A stretch of DNA of 64,000 nt from Mycobacterium sp. SVM_VP21 (GCA_024758765.1 CP101406.1:2480001-2544000); one strand, 5' to 3'; counted from the first letter of the stretch, positions 18,212-27,382 are shown. Translations and numbers: made by a program. The notes: a model not told the origin generated them from the sequence alone.

Positions 18212-19047
18212 TGCGACGCCTGGCCTTCCTGCTGCGCCCGAGCTGGCTGGCTCTGGCGGCGGTGGTGCTGGGCTTCGCCTACCTGTGCTTCACCGTGTTG
18301 GCGCCCTGGCAACTGGGCAAGAACACCACCACGTCTCGCGCGAACAGCCAACTCGAGCACGCGCTGACCGCCGAACCCGTGCCGGTGACCACGCTGCTGC
18401 CGCACCAGGATTCGTCCGCGCCGGACGAGCAGTGGCGGCCGGTGACCGCCACCGGGCACTACCTGGCCGAAAAGCAGGTGCTGGTGCGGCTGCGCGTCAT
18501 CGACGGAGTGCCGGCGGTGGAGGTGCTGGCACCGTTCGCGGTCAAGGGTGGGCCAACCGTGCTGGTGAATCGCGGCTTCGTGCGCACCGACGACGGCGGC
18601 TCGCGGCTGCCGGACATTCCGGCACCACCGGACACCGAAGTCACTATCACCGCGCGGTTGCGTGACTCCCAAGGCGCCATCCCGGGCAAGAACCCGTTCA
18701 CCGAGAACGGTTTTCGCCAGGTGTACTCGATCAACACCGCGCAGGTGGCCGCGGCCACCGAAACCCCGCTGGCCGGGTCCTACCTGCAGCTCGTCGAAGA
18801 CCAGCCCGGCGGCTTGGGCGTGATCGCGCTGCCGCGCCGGGATGCCGGGCCGTTCCTGTCCTACGGGATTCAGTGGATTGCCTTCGGCATCCTGGCGCCA
18901 ATAGGTCTGGGGTACTTCGCGTTCGCCGAGCTGCGGGCACGCCGGGAAGAGCGCGCCCAGACCCAGCCCGAGGCGGGCGACGACGAACCGGCGCCGCCGA
19001 TGACCGTCGAGCAGAAGCTCACCGACCGCTACGGCCGGCGCCGGTAG
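18211..19047 (+). CDS. SURF1-family cytochrome c oxidase assembly protein (Rv2235-like)
   Basis: 278 residues. Two membrane helices flank an extracytoplasmic domain: WLALAAVVLGFAYLCFTVL near the N-terminus and SYGIQWIAFGILAPIGLGYF near 215-235. Family signatures are APWQLGKN, WRPVTATGHYL, VLVNRGFV and YLQLVEDQPGG. SURF1 helps insert haem a into cytochrome oxidase. The soluble tail is acidic and Pro-rich and ends with MTVEQKLTDRYGRRR, as in M. tuberculosis. Confidence 0.93.
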   Translation: MRRLAFLLRPSWLALAAVVLGFAYLCFTVLAPWQLGKNTTTSRANSQLEHALTAEPVPVTTLLPHQDSSAPDEQWRPVTATGHYLAEKQVLVRLRVIDGVPAVEVLAPFAVKGGPTVLVNRGFVRTDDGGSRLPDIPAPPDTEVTITARLRDSQGAIPGKNPFTENGFRQVYSINTAQVAAATETPLAGSYLQLVEDQPGGLGVIALPRRDAGPFLSYGIQWIAFGILAPIGLGYFAFAELRARREERAQTQPEAGDDEPAPPMTVEQKLTDRYGRRR

Positions 19048-19072
19048 ACCACCGCTATGCCATCCTGGGGCG

Positions 19073-19936
19073 ATGGTGAACATCTCGGGTGTCGGGATCT
19101 GGAGTGCGCCGCTGCGCTACGGCGACCAGGGCGAGGCCGCCGAAGCGGCTGCCGAATTGGAGGAACTGGGCTTCGGGGTGCTATGGATCCCGGACGTCGG
19201 CGGTCCGGTGTTCGACGCGGTGGGCAACCTGCTGTCCGCCACCCGCAACGCGGTCATCGCCACCGGCATCCTGAACCTGTGGATGCACACCCCGTCCGAC
19301 GTCGCGGCGTCCTACGCATCGCTGACCGCGGCGCACGGTGACCGGTTCCTGCTCGGCATCGGCGTCAGCCATGCTCCGCTGATCGATGCCGGGGATCCCG
19401 GGCGATACCGCCGCCCGCTGCACGCCATGAGCGAGTTTCTCGACGGGCTCGACGCCGCCGAGGCACCCGTCCCGGTCGAGTCGCGAGTGCTCGCAGCCTT
19501 GGGCCCGAAAATGCTCGACTTGGCCGCCGCCCGCAGCCGCGGCGCCCACCCGTACCTAACCACGCCTGCGCACACCCGATTTGCCCGCGAGCAACTGGGT
19601 GACGGGCCGCTGCTGCTGCCCGAGCAGACGGGGATCTTGTGCGCCAGCCGCGACGAAGCCCGTGCGATCGGCACCAAGTGGCTGGCCTCCTACCTGGCGC
19701 TGCCCAACTACGCCAACAACCTGCTGCGGTCGGGTTTCTCCGAGGACGACATCGCCAGCGTCAGCGATCGGTTGTTCGACGCGATCATCGCGTGGGGAAC
19801 CCCGGAGGACGTGCTCAGCCGGGTCGCCGAGCACCAGGCCGCCGGCGCCGACCACGTCTGCGTGCAGCTGCTGGACGCGGACCCGCGGGCGTTCCCGCGG
19901 GAGCAGTGGCGGGAGCTGGCCGCGGCACTGGGCTGA
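19073..19936 (+). CDS. LLM-class F420-dependent oxidoreductase (TIGR03620-like)
   Basis: 287 residues. Luciferase-like TIM barrel: GVGIWSAPLRYGDQGEAAEA, LEELGFGVLWIPDVGG, ATRNAVIATGILNLWMHTP, and AAHGDRFLLGIGVSH, then ALGPKMLDLAAARSRGAHPY. This is the mycobacterial subgroup annotated as probable F420-dependent oxidoreductases of unknown substrate. The slot corresponds to the Rv2236c-Rv2237 region, but the cobD gene expected before it is absent. Confidence 0.85.
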   Translation: MVNISGVGIWSAPLRYGDQGEAAEAAAELEELGFGVLWIPDVGGPVFDAVGNLLSATRNAVIATGILNLWMHTPSDVAASYASLTAAHGDRFLLGIGVSHAPLIDAGDPGRYRRPLHAMSEFLDGLDAAEAPVPVESRVLAALGPKMLDLAAARSRGAHPYLTTPAHTRFAREQLGDGPLLLPEQTGILCASRDEARAIGTKWLASYLALPNYANNLLRSGFSEDDIASVSDRLFDAIIAWGTPEDVLSRVAEHQAAGADHVCVQLLDADPRAFPREQWRELAAALG

Positions 19937-19938
19937 TC

Positions 19939-21531
19939 TCAGCCGACGGAACGCTCTGCGCCGGACCAGAACTGGGCGCGCACCGTCTTCTTGTCCGGCT
20001 TGCCCAGCGCGGTCACCGGCACCGATTCGGCGACGATCACCTGCTTGGGCGACTGAACCGAGCCCTTACGTTCTTTGACCGCGGACTGGATCTCGGCAGT
20101 CATGGTGGCCACCGCGGCGGGGTCGCTGTCGACACCCGGACGCAGCACCACCACTGCGGTCACGGCCTCCCCCCACTTCTCGTCGGGGGTTCCGATCACG
20201 CAGACCTGGGCCACCGAGGGGTGCTCGGCGATGACGTCCTCGACCTCGCGCGGGAACACGTTGAAGCCGCCGGTGACGATCATGTCCTTGGTGCGGTCGA
20301 CGATGTAGTAGAAGCCGTCTTCGTCTTCGCGGGCCAGGTCGCCGGTGTGCATCCAGCCGTCCCGGAATGTCTCAGCGGTGGCCTCGGGAAGCTTCCAGTA
20401 GCCGCCTGAGAGCAGCGGCCCGGACACGCAGATCTCGCCGACCTCGCCCTGGGCCACCGGGTTGCCGTCCTCGCCCAGCAGCGCCACCCGGGCGAACAGC
20501 GTCGGGCGACCGCATGAGGTGAGTCGCTTCTGGTCGTGGTCGCCCTTGGCCAGGTAGGTGATCACCATCGGCGCCTCGGACTGGCCGTAGTACTGGGCGA
20601 AGATCGGGCCGAACCGGTCGATAGCCTCCTGGAGCCGGACCGGGTTCATCGCCGAGGCGCCGTAGTACACCGTCTCCAGCGAAGACAGGTCGCGGGTGTG
20701 CGAATCGGGGTGATCCATCAGCGCGTAGATCATCGACGGCACCAGCATGGTGGCGGTGATCTTCTGCTCCTCGATCACCCTCAGCACCTCTGCCGGGTCG
20801 AATTTGGTCAGCACCACCAATTGGCCGCCCTTGACGATCGTCGGCACGAAAAACGCTGCGCCGGCGTGCGACAAGGGGGTGCACATCAAAAACTTCGGGT
20901 GCTCCGGCCACTCCCACTCGGCGAGCTGAATGGTCGTCATCGCCGTGATGGACCCGACGGTGCCGATGACGCCCTTCGGCTTGCCGGTGGTCCCGCCGGT
21001 GTAGGTGAGGCCGCCGATGTGGTCTGGGGCCAGGTCGGCGGCCACCAGGGGCTGCGGGTCGTACTTGGCCGCCTCCGCAGCCAGGTCGACAGCTTTCCCC
21101 TCGAGCTCCGGCGGCACCGGACCGATGGTCAACACCTGGCGCAACGTCGGCACCTTTTCGAGCAGGCCCAGGGCGCGCTCCACGAAAGCCGGTGTGGGAT
21201 CGATGATCAGCGAGCTCACCTCGGCGTCGGCCAGCACGTAGGCATGGTCGTCCAGCGAACCCAGCGGGTGAAGCGCCGTGCGCCGGTGTCCCTGGATCTG
21301 GCCGGCACCGATGATCATCAGCACCTCGGGGCGGTTCAGCGACAGCAGGCCGAACGTGTCGGCGCCGAGCGACCCGAACGCCTGGATGTACTGGCTGATG
21401 CGCTCGGCGAGCTGACCACCGGTCAACGTGGTGTCGCCGAGGAACAGCACCGGGGTGTCCTGGTGGCGCTTGAGGGCGCCCACGGTGAGGTGCCCGGAAT
21501 GAATGGGCTGGCGCATGGACTGCGTCGACAT
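19939..21531 (-). CDS. Fatty-acyl-CoA synthetase, FadD8-like
   Basis: 530 residues from ATG 21531. ANL-superfamily adenylating enzyme: P-loop LTYTGGTTGKPKGV, YYGASAMNP, QYYGQSEAPMVITYL (A5), GWMHTGDLAREDEDGFYYIV (A7), DRTKDMIVTGGFNVFPREVE (A8) and catalytic Lys in LGKPDKKTV (A10). It activates a carboxylic acid to its CoA ester; the chain length is not evident. The nearest relative I recall is FadD8 (Rv0551c). Its 3' end meets the oxidoreductase gene, 2 bp apart, and it is divergent from the kmtR-like gene. Confidence 0.92.
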   Translation of the reverse strand: MSTQSMRQPIHSGHLTVGALKRHQDTPVLFLGDTTLTGGQLAERISQYIQAFGSLGADTFGLLSLNRPEVLMIIGAGQIQGHRRTALHPLGSLDDHAYVLADAEVSSLIIDPTPAFVERALGLLEKVPTLRQVLTIGPVPPELEGKAVDLAAEAAKYDPQPLVAADLAPDHIGGLTYTGGTTGKPKGVIGTVGSITAMTTIQLAEWEWPEHPKFLMCTPLSHAGAAFFVPTIVKGGQLVVLTKFDPAEVLRVIEEQKITATMLVPSMIYALMDHPDSHTRDLSSLETVYYGASAMNPVRLQEAIDRFGPIFAQYYGQSEAPMVITYLAKGDHDQKRLTSCGRPTLFARVALLGEDGNPVAQGEVGEICVSGPLLSGGYWKLPEATAETFRDGWMHTGDLAREDEDGFYYIVDRTKDMIVTGGFNVFPREVEDVIAEHPSVAQVCVIGTPDEKWGEAVTAVVVLRPGVDSDPAAVATMTAEIQSAVKERKGSVQSPKQVIVAESVPVTALGKPDKKTVRAQFWSGAERSVG

Positions 21532-21639
21532 CGGGGCTACCTCCACTAGTGCGTGACGACCTGCCCGCTGGACACTACCGACCGCCCCATCGGTCCCTGG
21601 GACGAGCCGAGGGTTGACACCCCGGAAGCCCCAATGCTT

Positions 21640-21665
21640 ATTATTTGCGTATGCATGCAGATAAT
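21640..21665. promoter_or_regulatory. Palindromic operator over the kmtR-like start codon
   Basis: ATTATTTGC - 8 bp - GCAGATAAT, a 9-8-9 inverted repeat with one mismatch, centred on the ATG at 21651. AT-rich imperfect palindromes of this length are typical ArsR/SmtB operators, so metal-responsive autorepression of the regulator and the His-rich gene is likely. Confidence 0.6.
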
Positions 21666-22067
21666 GGTCCAGCGGATCGGTTGCCGGAGGATCAGGTCGG
21701 CCTGATCGTCGAGGTGTTCCGGATGTTGGCCGACGCCACCAGGGTTCAGGTGTTGTGGGCGCTGACCAGCCGGGAGATGTCGGTCAACGAACTCGCCGAG
21801 CACGTCGGCAAACCGGCGCCGTCGGTGTCACAACACCTGGCGAAACTTCGGATGGCGCGGCTGGTGCGTACCCGCCGCGAGGGCACCACGATCTTCTACA
21901 GCATGGAGAACGAGCACGTCTGCCAGCTGGTGACCGACGCCGTCTTCAACGCTGAGCATGCGGGCCCGGGGGTGCCGCCGCATCACCGCGCCGCCAAGAA
22001 CCTGCCGGCTGCTGCCGGAGAGGCGCTGCCCGAATTGCGGCAGCGAGCCATCGAACAAGGGAGATGA
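21651..22067 (+). CDS. kmtR: ArsR/SmtB-family Ni(II)/Co(II) sensor, KmtR-like
   Basis: 138 residues. Winged helix-turn-helix (MLADATRVQVLWAL, VNELAEHVGKPAPSVSQHLA, RTRREGTTIFYSMENEHV). The residues reported as metal ligands in M. tuberculosis KmtR (Rv0827c; His88, Glu101, His102, His110, His111) are all present here one position later: H89, E102, H103, H111, H112. KmtR represses a Ni/Co efflux gene. ATG 21651 is preferred over TTG 21645 by the N-terminus MHADNGPADRLPEDQ. The next gene, 7 bp downstream, encodes a His-rich protein. Confidence 0.88.
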   Translation: MHADNGPADRLPEDQVGLIVEVFRMLADATRVQVLWALTSREMSVNELAEHVGKPAPSVSQHLAKLRMARLVRTRREGTTIFYSMENEHVCQLVTDAVFNAEHAGPGVPPHHRAAKNLPAAAGEALPELRQRAIEQGR

Positions 22068-22074
22068 AACCACC

Positions 22075-22281
22075 ATGTCGCACCACAACCATGGGCACGA
22101 TGCACCGCATGCGCACGAGCACACCCACGGCGAGCTGACGCACACCCACGTGCACGACGCTCATGAGCACGACCACGTCGAGCATGCGCACGAGCACACT
22201 CACGAAGACGGGACCGTGCACAGCCATCCGCACGCGCACCAGGCCGGGCTGGAGCATGCCGGCCACGCTCATTCGCACTGA
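22075..22281 (+). CDS. Histidine-rich small protein, probable Ni/Co-binding
   Basis: 68 residues, 26 of them His (38%), almost all in alternating H-x-H patterns (HTHGELTHTHVHDAHEHDH, HSHPHAHQAGLEHAGHAHSH), with Asp and Glu between. No signal peptide or membrane segment. It lies 7 bp behind the KmtR-like sensor, preceded by GGGAGATGAAACCACC. Similar His-rich peptides (Hpn of Helicobacter, SlyD tails) bind and store nickel. Sequestration of excess Ni/Co is the natural inference; a chaperone role for a Ni enzyme is an alternative. Confidence 0.8.
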   Translation: MSHHNHGHDAPHAHEHTHGELTHTHVHDAHEHDHVEHAHEHTHEDGTVHSHPHAHQAGLEHAGHAHSH

Positions 22282-22294
22282 GCGGCAGGCACAC

Positions 22295-22513
22295 CTAGGC
22301 CGAAAGCACGATCAGCAGGGCTATGACGCCGATCAGCACGAGAAGGGCCGCCCACAACAGGGCGCGCACACCTGGCGGCTTCGCCGAACGTCCCGTGGGA
22401 GTCAGCTGCGGGCTAGTCGACGGCGGTACGCCCCACTTACCGCTCGGCGCCCGTTGAGGAGGAACGGGCGGCGACGGTGAAGTGGGTTCGTCCGGTGTCG
22501 GAGAGGTTGTCAT
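22295..22513 (-). CDS. Small Pro-rich single-pass membrane protein
   Basis: 72 residues. Residues 1-47 are Pro/Ser/Thr-rich (TSPTPDEPTSPSPPVPPQRA); the C-terminus is one hydrophobic helix, ALLWAALLVLIGVIALLIVL. Such tail-anchored or N-out proteins are common in mycobacteria with no known role. ATG 22513, GTG 22519 alternative. It is convergent with the His-rich gene, 13 bp away. Confidence 0.65.
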   Translation of the reverse strand: MTTSPTPDEPTSPSPPVPPQRAPSGKWGVPPSTSPQLTPTGRSAKPPGVRALLWAALLVLIGVIALLIVLSA

Positions 22514-22554
22514 GCTCACCGCATTGACGGTCTAGCGCGGCGTCAAACAACTGG

Positions 22555-22626
22555 TGGGCGCGGACGGTATCGAACCGCCGACCGCTGGTGTGTAAAACCA
22601 GAGCTCTACCACTGAGCTACGCGCCC
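22555..22626 (-). tRNA. tRNA-Val (anticodon UAC)
   Basis: On the minus strand: acceptor GGGCGCG pairs with CGCGCCC, D arm GCTCAGTGGTAGAGC, anticodon arm CTGGT-TTTACAC-ACCAG giving anticodon TAC, and T arm around GGTTCGATACC. CCA is not encoded. It lies downstream of ahpE in the same orientation. Confidence 0.96.
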
Positions 22627-22668
22627 CTGCCTCGGGCAGGTTACCCGGCCGGTGCCAGGCTCCCAAAA

Positions 22669-22731
22669 CCGCGAGATCGTACTGACGCAGCAGAAGTTGA
22701 AGTAGGTCCCTGCGTGAGCCCGATTTCGCGG
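22669..22731. terminator. Long stem-loop between ahpE and tRNA-Val
   Basis: CCGCGAGATCG (22669-22679) and CGATTTCGCGG (22721-22731) form an 11-bp stem with one mismatch, 8 bp past the ahpE stop. Without a T tract it is only a candidate intrinsic terminator or RNA-processing structure; it overlaps the space where a tRNA promoter would be. Confidence 0.4.
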
Positions 22732-22738
22732 CAACGAA

Positions 22739-23200
22739 TCAGGACTTGAGCGCACCCAACGCGTCGAGCCAGAGCTGCTGGTCGCGCGCCTCACCGGGCT
22801 GCTTCATCTCGGCGAACCGGATGATGCCGGACTTGTCGATGACGAACGTGCCGCGGTTGGGAAAGCCGGTGTCGGAGTTGAACACCCCGTAGGCCTCGCT
22901 GACGGCGCCGTGCGGCCAGAAATCCGACAGCACCGGGAACAGGAACCCGCTCTCGGTCGCCCAGATCTTGTGGGTGGGCGGCGGGCCGACCGAGATCGCC
23001 AGCGCCACACTGTCGTCATTGACGTAGCTGGGCAGGTGGTCCCGCAACTGATCCAGCTCGCCCTGGCAGATGCCGGTGAAGGCCAGCGGGAAGAACACCA
23101 CCAGAACGTTCTTGTCGCCCCGGAAGCTGCTCAGCGTCACCTGCTGCTGATTCTGGTCCTTGAGGGTGAAGTCAGGGGCCGGCGCGCCGACTTCCAGCAT
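22739..23200 (-). CDS. ahpE: One-cysteine peroxiredoxin AhpE
   Basis: 153 residues. Thioredoxin fold with peroxidatic Cys45 in FPLAFTGICQGELDQLRDHL; VGPPPTHKIWATESGFLFPV and RGTFVIDKSGIIRFAE match M. tuberculosis AhpE (Rv2238c), which reduces peroxides and peroxynitrite. No resolving Cys. ATG 23200 shares one base with the TGA of the DUF3052 gene, so the two are coupled. Confidence 0.96.
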   Translation of the reverse strand: MLEVGAPAPDFTLKDQNQQQVTLSSFRGDKNVLVVFFPLAFTGICQGELDQLRDHLPSYVNDDSVALAISVGPPPTHKIWATESGFLFPVLSDFWPHGAVSEAYGVFNSDTGFPNRGTFVIDKSGIIRFAEMKQPGEARDQQLWLDALGALKS

Positions 23201-23622
23201 CAACGCTTCCCCGCGCGGGATTTGGGTTGGATCAGGCGACTGGCGCTCCAGTCCCCCAGACTCACCGACGAGGTCGACATCAGGCCGGCGGTCGGCGCCG
23301 CCTCGGCGATCTCGGCGGGTTGCACATGGCCGGATCGGCCGGTCTTGGGTGTCAACACCCAGATCACCCCGTCGTCGGCCAAGGCGGTGATGGCATCCAT
23401 CAGGGTGTCCACCAAATCACCGTCGCCATCGCGCCACCACAGCAGCACGACGTCGACCACCTCATCGGTGTCCTCGTCGAGCAGTTCGCTGCCGGCGGCC
23501 TCTTCGACGTCGACACGGATGTCGTCGTCGGCGTCCTCGTCCCAGCCGAACTCCTGGACTAACTGCTTGCTCTCGATGCCCAGTTTGCGGGCGAAGCTCG
23601 GGGCGTTATCCGCCGCGACCAC
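23200..23622 (-). CDS. DUF3052 family protein (Rv2239c-like)
   Basis: 140 residues, strongly acidic (WDEDADDDIRVDVEEAAGSELLDEDTDE). Short hydrophobic strand VDVVLLWWRDGDGDLVDTL and VIWVLTPKTGRSGHVQPAE, the signature of DUF3052, a small actinobacterial family with no assigned function that is almost always adjacent to ahpE. The start follows a GGAGG site. Confidence 0.9.
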   Translation of the reverse strand: MVAADNAPSFARKLGIESKQLVQEFGWDEDADDDIRVDVEEAAGSELLDEDTDEVVDVVLLWWRDGDGDLVDTLMDAITALADDGVIWVLTPKTGRSGHVQPAEIAEAAPTAGLMSTSSVSLGDWSASRLIQPKSRAGKR

Positions 23623-23697
23623 CGTGCGACCTCCTTCGATCGTCAGCGTTACGTGTGATGTGAATCATCGTTGCACAGCTCGCCGTGCTGGGCGGGC

Positions 23698-24285
23698 TCA
23701 GAAGGCTTTGCACAGCTGCATCCCCTTGTCCCGAGCCCGGTTGAGTTCATCCTTGCGGGCGTTGTACACCGAGACCGGAGCCTTGGATGAAATCGCGGTC
23801 GCGACGCCCCGCGCCGCCTGTGCATAGGTATTGAATGCGTCGGTCAGGTCCTGCGACAACTTCTCGTTGATCGCCGCGACGACCTCGTCGGCACTGTGGT
23901 TGAGTGCCTCCACCGCCGGGCCGGCGGTTCCGGAGATATCGCCGCCGTTGTTGAACGCCTCCACGTACTTGTTCACCACGTCGACGGCGTCGCTGCTGCT
24001 CGAAGCGAACCGGCCGCACGCACCGCGGACCGCCTGGGTGGTCATCGACTGCTGGCGCTGGGTCTCGCGAATGCTCGAGGTGGCCTCCGAGGCCGACACC
24101 GACGCCGACACCGAGGAGCGGTAGGCCGGGGCTTCGGAGGTGTCGGCTTGCGGGTTGCCACCGATGATGCTGGTACAACCGACGACACCCATCGCCAACG
24201 CCGCAACCACACCGGCCACCGACGCGCCTACCCGAGCGTGTCGCCGCGTCTGGGCGCGCGAGGCAGTCAGCCGTCGGGTCAGCAC
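23698..24285 (-). CDS. Secreted lipoprotein, unknown (Rv2240c-like)
   Basis: 195 residues. Basic N-terminus, hydrophobic stretch GASVAGVVAALAMGVVGC with lipobox VVGC near 34-37, then a Ser-rich linker and an all-helical domain (AVDVVNKYVEAFNNGGD, SADEVVAAINEKLSQDL, VYNARKDELNRARDKGMQLC). No recognised enzyme motif. GTG 24285 start; the gene is divergent from aceE across 187 bp, where I see no convincing promoter motif. Confidence 0.8.
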   Translation of the reverse strand: MLTRRLTASRAQTRRHARVGASVAGVVAALAMGVVGCTSIIGGNPQADTSEAPAYRSSVSASVSASEATSSIRETQRQQSMTTQAVRGACGRFASSSSDAVDVVNKYVEAFNNGGDISGTAGPAVEALNHSADEVVAAINEKLSQDLTDAFNTYAQAARGVATAISSKAPVSVYNARKDELNRARDKGMQLCKAF

Positions 24286-24472
24286 AACTTCAAACGTTAC
24301 CGCGTACCTGCCACCAGGCCGAGATCAGCCCACCCCGCGGCACTCGCCGACCGGCGGTCGGGTGTCCGGTGGGGCACGATAGAAAAGACGAGACCGGCGA
24401 ATCGATCGGTCGGTGCCGTCCTGGCCACAAGCCGGGAGGCACATCTTGTCCTCCGAACCAAGGAGCAATGCG

Positions 24473-27259
24473 TTGACCACTGAGGCCGTACATCAGGATC
24501 AGGCCAAAAAGCCCAGCAGCACAACCGAATCCGATCGGGTCCGGGTGATCCGCGAGGGAGTGGCGTCCTACCTCCCCGACATCGACTCCGACGAGACCTC
24601 CGAGTGGCTGGAGTCCTTCGACGAACTGCTCGCCCGGTCCGGTCCGGCCCGCGCCCGCTACCTGATGTTGCGACTGCTCGAACGCGCCGGCGAACAGCGG
24701 GTGGCGATCCCGGCGCTTACCTCCACCGATTACGTCAACACCATCCCGACCGAACTGGAACCCTGGTTCCCCGGCGACGAGGAAACCGAGCGCCGCTACC
24801 GCAGCTGGATCCGCTGGAACGCCGCGGTGATGGTGCACCGCGCGCAGCGGCCCGGAGTGGGAGTCGGCGGGCACATCTCGACCTACGCGTCGTCGTCGAC
24901 GCTCTATGAGGTCGGGTTCAACCACTTCTTCCGCGGCAAAGACCACCCCGGCGGCGGCGACCAGGTGTTCATCCAGGGCCACGCCTCCCCCGGCATCTAC
25001 GCGCGCGCTTTCCTGGAGGGCCGGCTGAGTCCCCACGACCTCGACGGCTTCCGTCAGGAGCACAGCCACCCGGGCGGTGGGCTGCCGTCCTACCCGCATC
25101 CGCGGCTGATGCCCGACTTCTGGGAGTTCCCCACGGTGTCAATGGGCCTGGGCCCGATGAACGCCATCTACCAGGCCCGGTTCAACCACTACCTGCACGA
25201 CCGCGGCATCCGCGACACCTCCGATCAGCACGTGTGGTGCTTTCTGGGCGACGGCGAGATGGACGAACCGGAGAGTCGGGGTCTGCTGCACGTCGGGGCG
25301 CTGGAGGGCCTGGACAACCTGACCTTCGTGGTCAACTGCAACCTGCAGCGCCTGGACGGCCCGGTGCGCGGCAACGGCAAGATCATCCAGGAGCTGGAAT
25401 CGTTCTTCCGCGGCGCGGGCTGGAACGTGATCAAGGTGGTGTGGGGTCGCGAGTGGGACGCCCTGCTGCACGCCGACCGGGACGGCGCCCTGGTCAACCT
25501 GATGAACGTCACCCCCGACGGCGACTACCAGACCTACAAGGCCAACGACGGCGGCTACGTGCGGGAACACTTCTTCGGACGCGACCCGCGCACCAAGGCG
25601 CTCGTGGAGAATCTGTCCGACCAGGACATCTGGCACCTCAAGCGTGGCGGGCACGACTACCGCAAGGTCCACGCCGCCTACCGCGCGGCCGTCGAGCACA
25701 AGGGCCAGCCGACCGTCATCCTGGCCAAGACCATCAAGGGCTACAGCCTGGGCAGCTACTTCGCCGGCCGTAACGCCACCCACCAGATGAAGAAGTTCCG
25801 GCTGCAAGACCTCAAGGACTTCCGCGACGAAATGCGGATTCCGATCCCGGACTCCCAACTCGAAGAGAACCCCTACCTGCCGCCGTACTACCACCCCGGC
25901 GAGAACGCACCCGAGATCCGTTACCTGCTGGATCGGCGACGCGCCCTGGGCGGCTTCGTGCCACACCGCCGCACCCAGGCCAAGACGTTGGAACTGCCGG
26001 GCTCGTCGGCCTATGCGGCAGTCAAGAAGGGGTCCGGCACCCAAGAGGTGGCCACCACCATGGCGACCGTGCGGGTGTTCAAAGAGTTGTTGCGGGACAA
26101 GCAGTTAGGTCCGCGACTGGTGCCGATCATCCCCGATGAGGCGCGCACGTTCGGGATGGACTCGTGGTTCCCATCGTTGAAGATCTACAACCGCAACGGT
26201 CAGCTCTACACCTCCGTGGATGCCGACCTGATGCTGGCCTACAAGGAAAGCGAAGTCGGCCAGATCCTGCACGAGGGCATCAATGAGGCCGGATCGACGG
26301 CCTCGTTCACCGCGGTCGGGACGTCGTATGCCACCCACGACGAGCCGATGGTGCCGATCTACATCTTCTATTCGATGTTCGGCTTCCAGCGCACCGGCGA
26401 CGGCCTGTGGGCGGCCGCCGATCAGATGGCGCGCGGGTTCGTCCTCGGAGCCACCGCGGGACGCACCACGCTGACCGGTGAGGGACTGCAGCACGCCGAT
26501 GGGCACTCGCTGTTGTTGGCCAGCACCAACCCGGCAGTGGTCTCCTACGATCCCGCGTTCGCCTACGAGGTCGCCCACATCATCGAAAGCGGCCTGCACC
26601 GTATGTACGGCCCGGACCCGGAGAACGTGTACTTCTACGTCACGCTCTACAACGAGCCCTACGTGCAGCCGGCCGAACCCGACGGCTTTGACCCCGAGGG
26701 CCTGCTGCGCGGCATCTACCGCTTCCGCAAGGCCGAGCCGAAGTCCCACACCGCGCAGATCCTGGCCTCGGGGGTGGCGGTGCCCGAGGCGCTGCGGGCC
26801 GCCGACTTGTTGGCCGCCGAGTGGGACGTGGCCGCCGACGTGTGGTCGGTGACCAGCTGGGGTGAGCTCAACCGGGACGGGGTGGCCATCGAACGCGAGC
26901 GGCTGCGGCACCCCGAGCGCCCGGCCGCGGTGCCGTACGTGACGCAGGCGCTGGCGGAAGCCACCGGCCCGGTCGTCGCCGTGTCGGACTGGATGCGTGC
27001 GGTGCCCGAGCAGATCCGGCCGTGGGTTCCCGGTAACTACGTCACGCTGGGCACCGACGGGTTCGGGTTCTCCGACACTCGTCCGGCCGCGCGGCGCTAC
27101 TTCAATACCGACGCCGAGTCGGTGGTGGTGGCGGTGCTGGCGGCACTGGCCCGCGACGGGGTCATCGACCCGTCCGTGGCAGTGACCGCGGCGACGCAGT
27201 ACCAGATCGACGACGTGTTGGCCGCCCCCGAGCAAACGTCGGATTCCGGGGTCGCCTAG
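24473..27259 (+). CDS. aceE: Pyruvate dehydrogenase E1 component (homodimeric)
   Basis: 928 residues. E1 of the pyruvate dehydrogenase complex, feeding acetyl-CoA into the downstream fatty acid genes. Features: [20 protein letters not shown], ThDP motif [12 protein letters not shown] to [34 protein letters not shown], and catalytic-region [10 protein letters not shown]. The start is an uncommon TTG at 24473: [10 protein letters not shown] aligns with the M. tuberculosis N-terminus and AAGGAG sits 8 nt upstream; the ATG at 24468 is out of frame. An in-frame start at 24413 would ignore that ribosome site. A hairpin terminator follows at 27271. Confidence 0.97.
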   Translation: MTTEAVHQDQAKKPSSTTESDRVRVIREGVASYLPDIDSDETSEWLESFDELLARSGPARARYLMLRLLERAGEQRVAIPALTSTDYVNTIPTELEPWFPGDEETERRYRSWIRWNAAVMVHRAQRPGVGVGGHISTYASSSTLYEVGFNHFFRGKDHPGGGDQVFIQGHASPGIYARAFLEGRLSPHDLDGFRQEHSHPGGGLPSYPHPRLMPDFWEFPTVSMGLGPMNAIYQARFNHYLHDRGIRDTSDQHVWCFLGDGEMDEPESRGLLHVGALEGLDNLTFVVNCNLQRLDGPVRGNGKIIQELESFFRGAGWNVIKVVWGREWDALLHADRDGALVNLMNVTPDGDYQTYKANDGGYVREHFFGRDPRTKALVENLSDQDIWHLKRGGHDYRKVHAAYRAAVEHKGQPTVILAKTIKGYSLGSYFAGRNATHQMKKFRLQDLKDFRDEMRIPIPDSQLEENPYLPPYYHPGENAPEIRYLLDRRRALGGFVPHRRTQAKTLELPGSSAYAAVKKGSGTQEVATTMATVRVFKELLRDKQLGPRLVPIIPDEARTFGMDSWFPSLKIYNRNGQLYTSVDADLMLAYKESEVGQILHEGINEAGSTASFTAVGTSYATHDEPMVPIYIFYSMFGFQRTGDGLWAAADQMARGFVLGATAGRTTLTGEGLQHADGHSLLLASTNPAVVSYDPAFAYEVAHIIESGLHRMYGPDPENVYFYVTLYNEPYVQPAEPDGFDPEGLLRGIYRFRKAEPKSHTAQILASGVAVPEALRAADLLAAEWDVAADVWSVTSWGELNRDGVAIERERLRHPERPAAVPYVTQALAEATGPVVAVSDWMRAVPEQIRPWVPGNYVTLGTDGFGFSDTRPAARRYFNTDAESVVVAVLAALARDGVIDPSVAVTAATQYQIDDVLAAPEQTSDSGVA

Positions 27260-27270
27260 TCAGCCCCGTG

Positions 27271-27319
27271 GATTTGGGCGCGATAGTTCCCGCTGAGCGA
27301 GCACTACCGCGCCCAAATC
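27271..27319. terminator. Strong hairpin terminator after aceE
   Basis: GATTTGGGCGCGATAGT (27271-27287) pairs with ACTACCGCGCCCAAATC (27303-27319): a 17-bp stem with one mismatch and a 15-nt loop, 12 bp past the aceE stop. No U tract, as is usual for mycobacterial hairpin terminators. Confidence 0.75.
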
Positions 27320-27332
27320 ACCGCCGGGTTGG

Positions 27333-27382
27333 ATGCGGCGGTCCAGCTTCGCCTCTCCTCCGTCGAGCCTCGCCAACCGCCG
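27333..27382 (+). repeat. Dispersed ~51-bp element, copy 2
   Basis: Fifty bases from ATGCGGCGGTCCAGCTT to GCCAACCGCCG, with the same inverted ends and interior (CGCCTCTCCTCCGTCGAGCC) as the copies at 7877 and 47450. It lies between the aceE terminator and mabR. Confidence 0.75.

Noticed and set aside
21946..22278. Minus-strand frame opposite the His-rich gene
   Set aside because: It is a Val/Met/Arg-rich shadow of alternating His codons with no start context.
22449..22469. Inverted repeat GCCCGTT-N7-AACGGGC
   Set aside because: It lies inside the coding sequence of the small membrane protein and no partner site or promoter context is seen.
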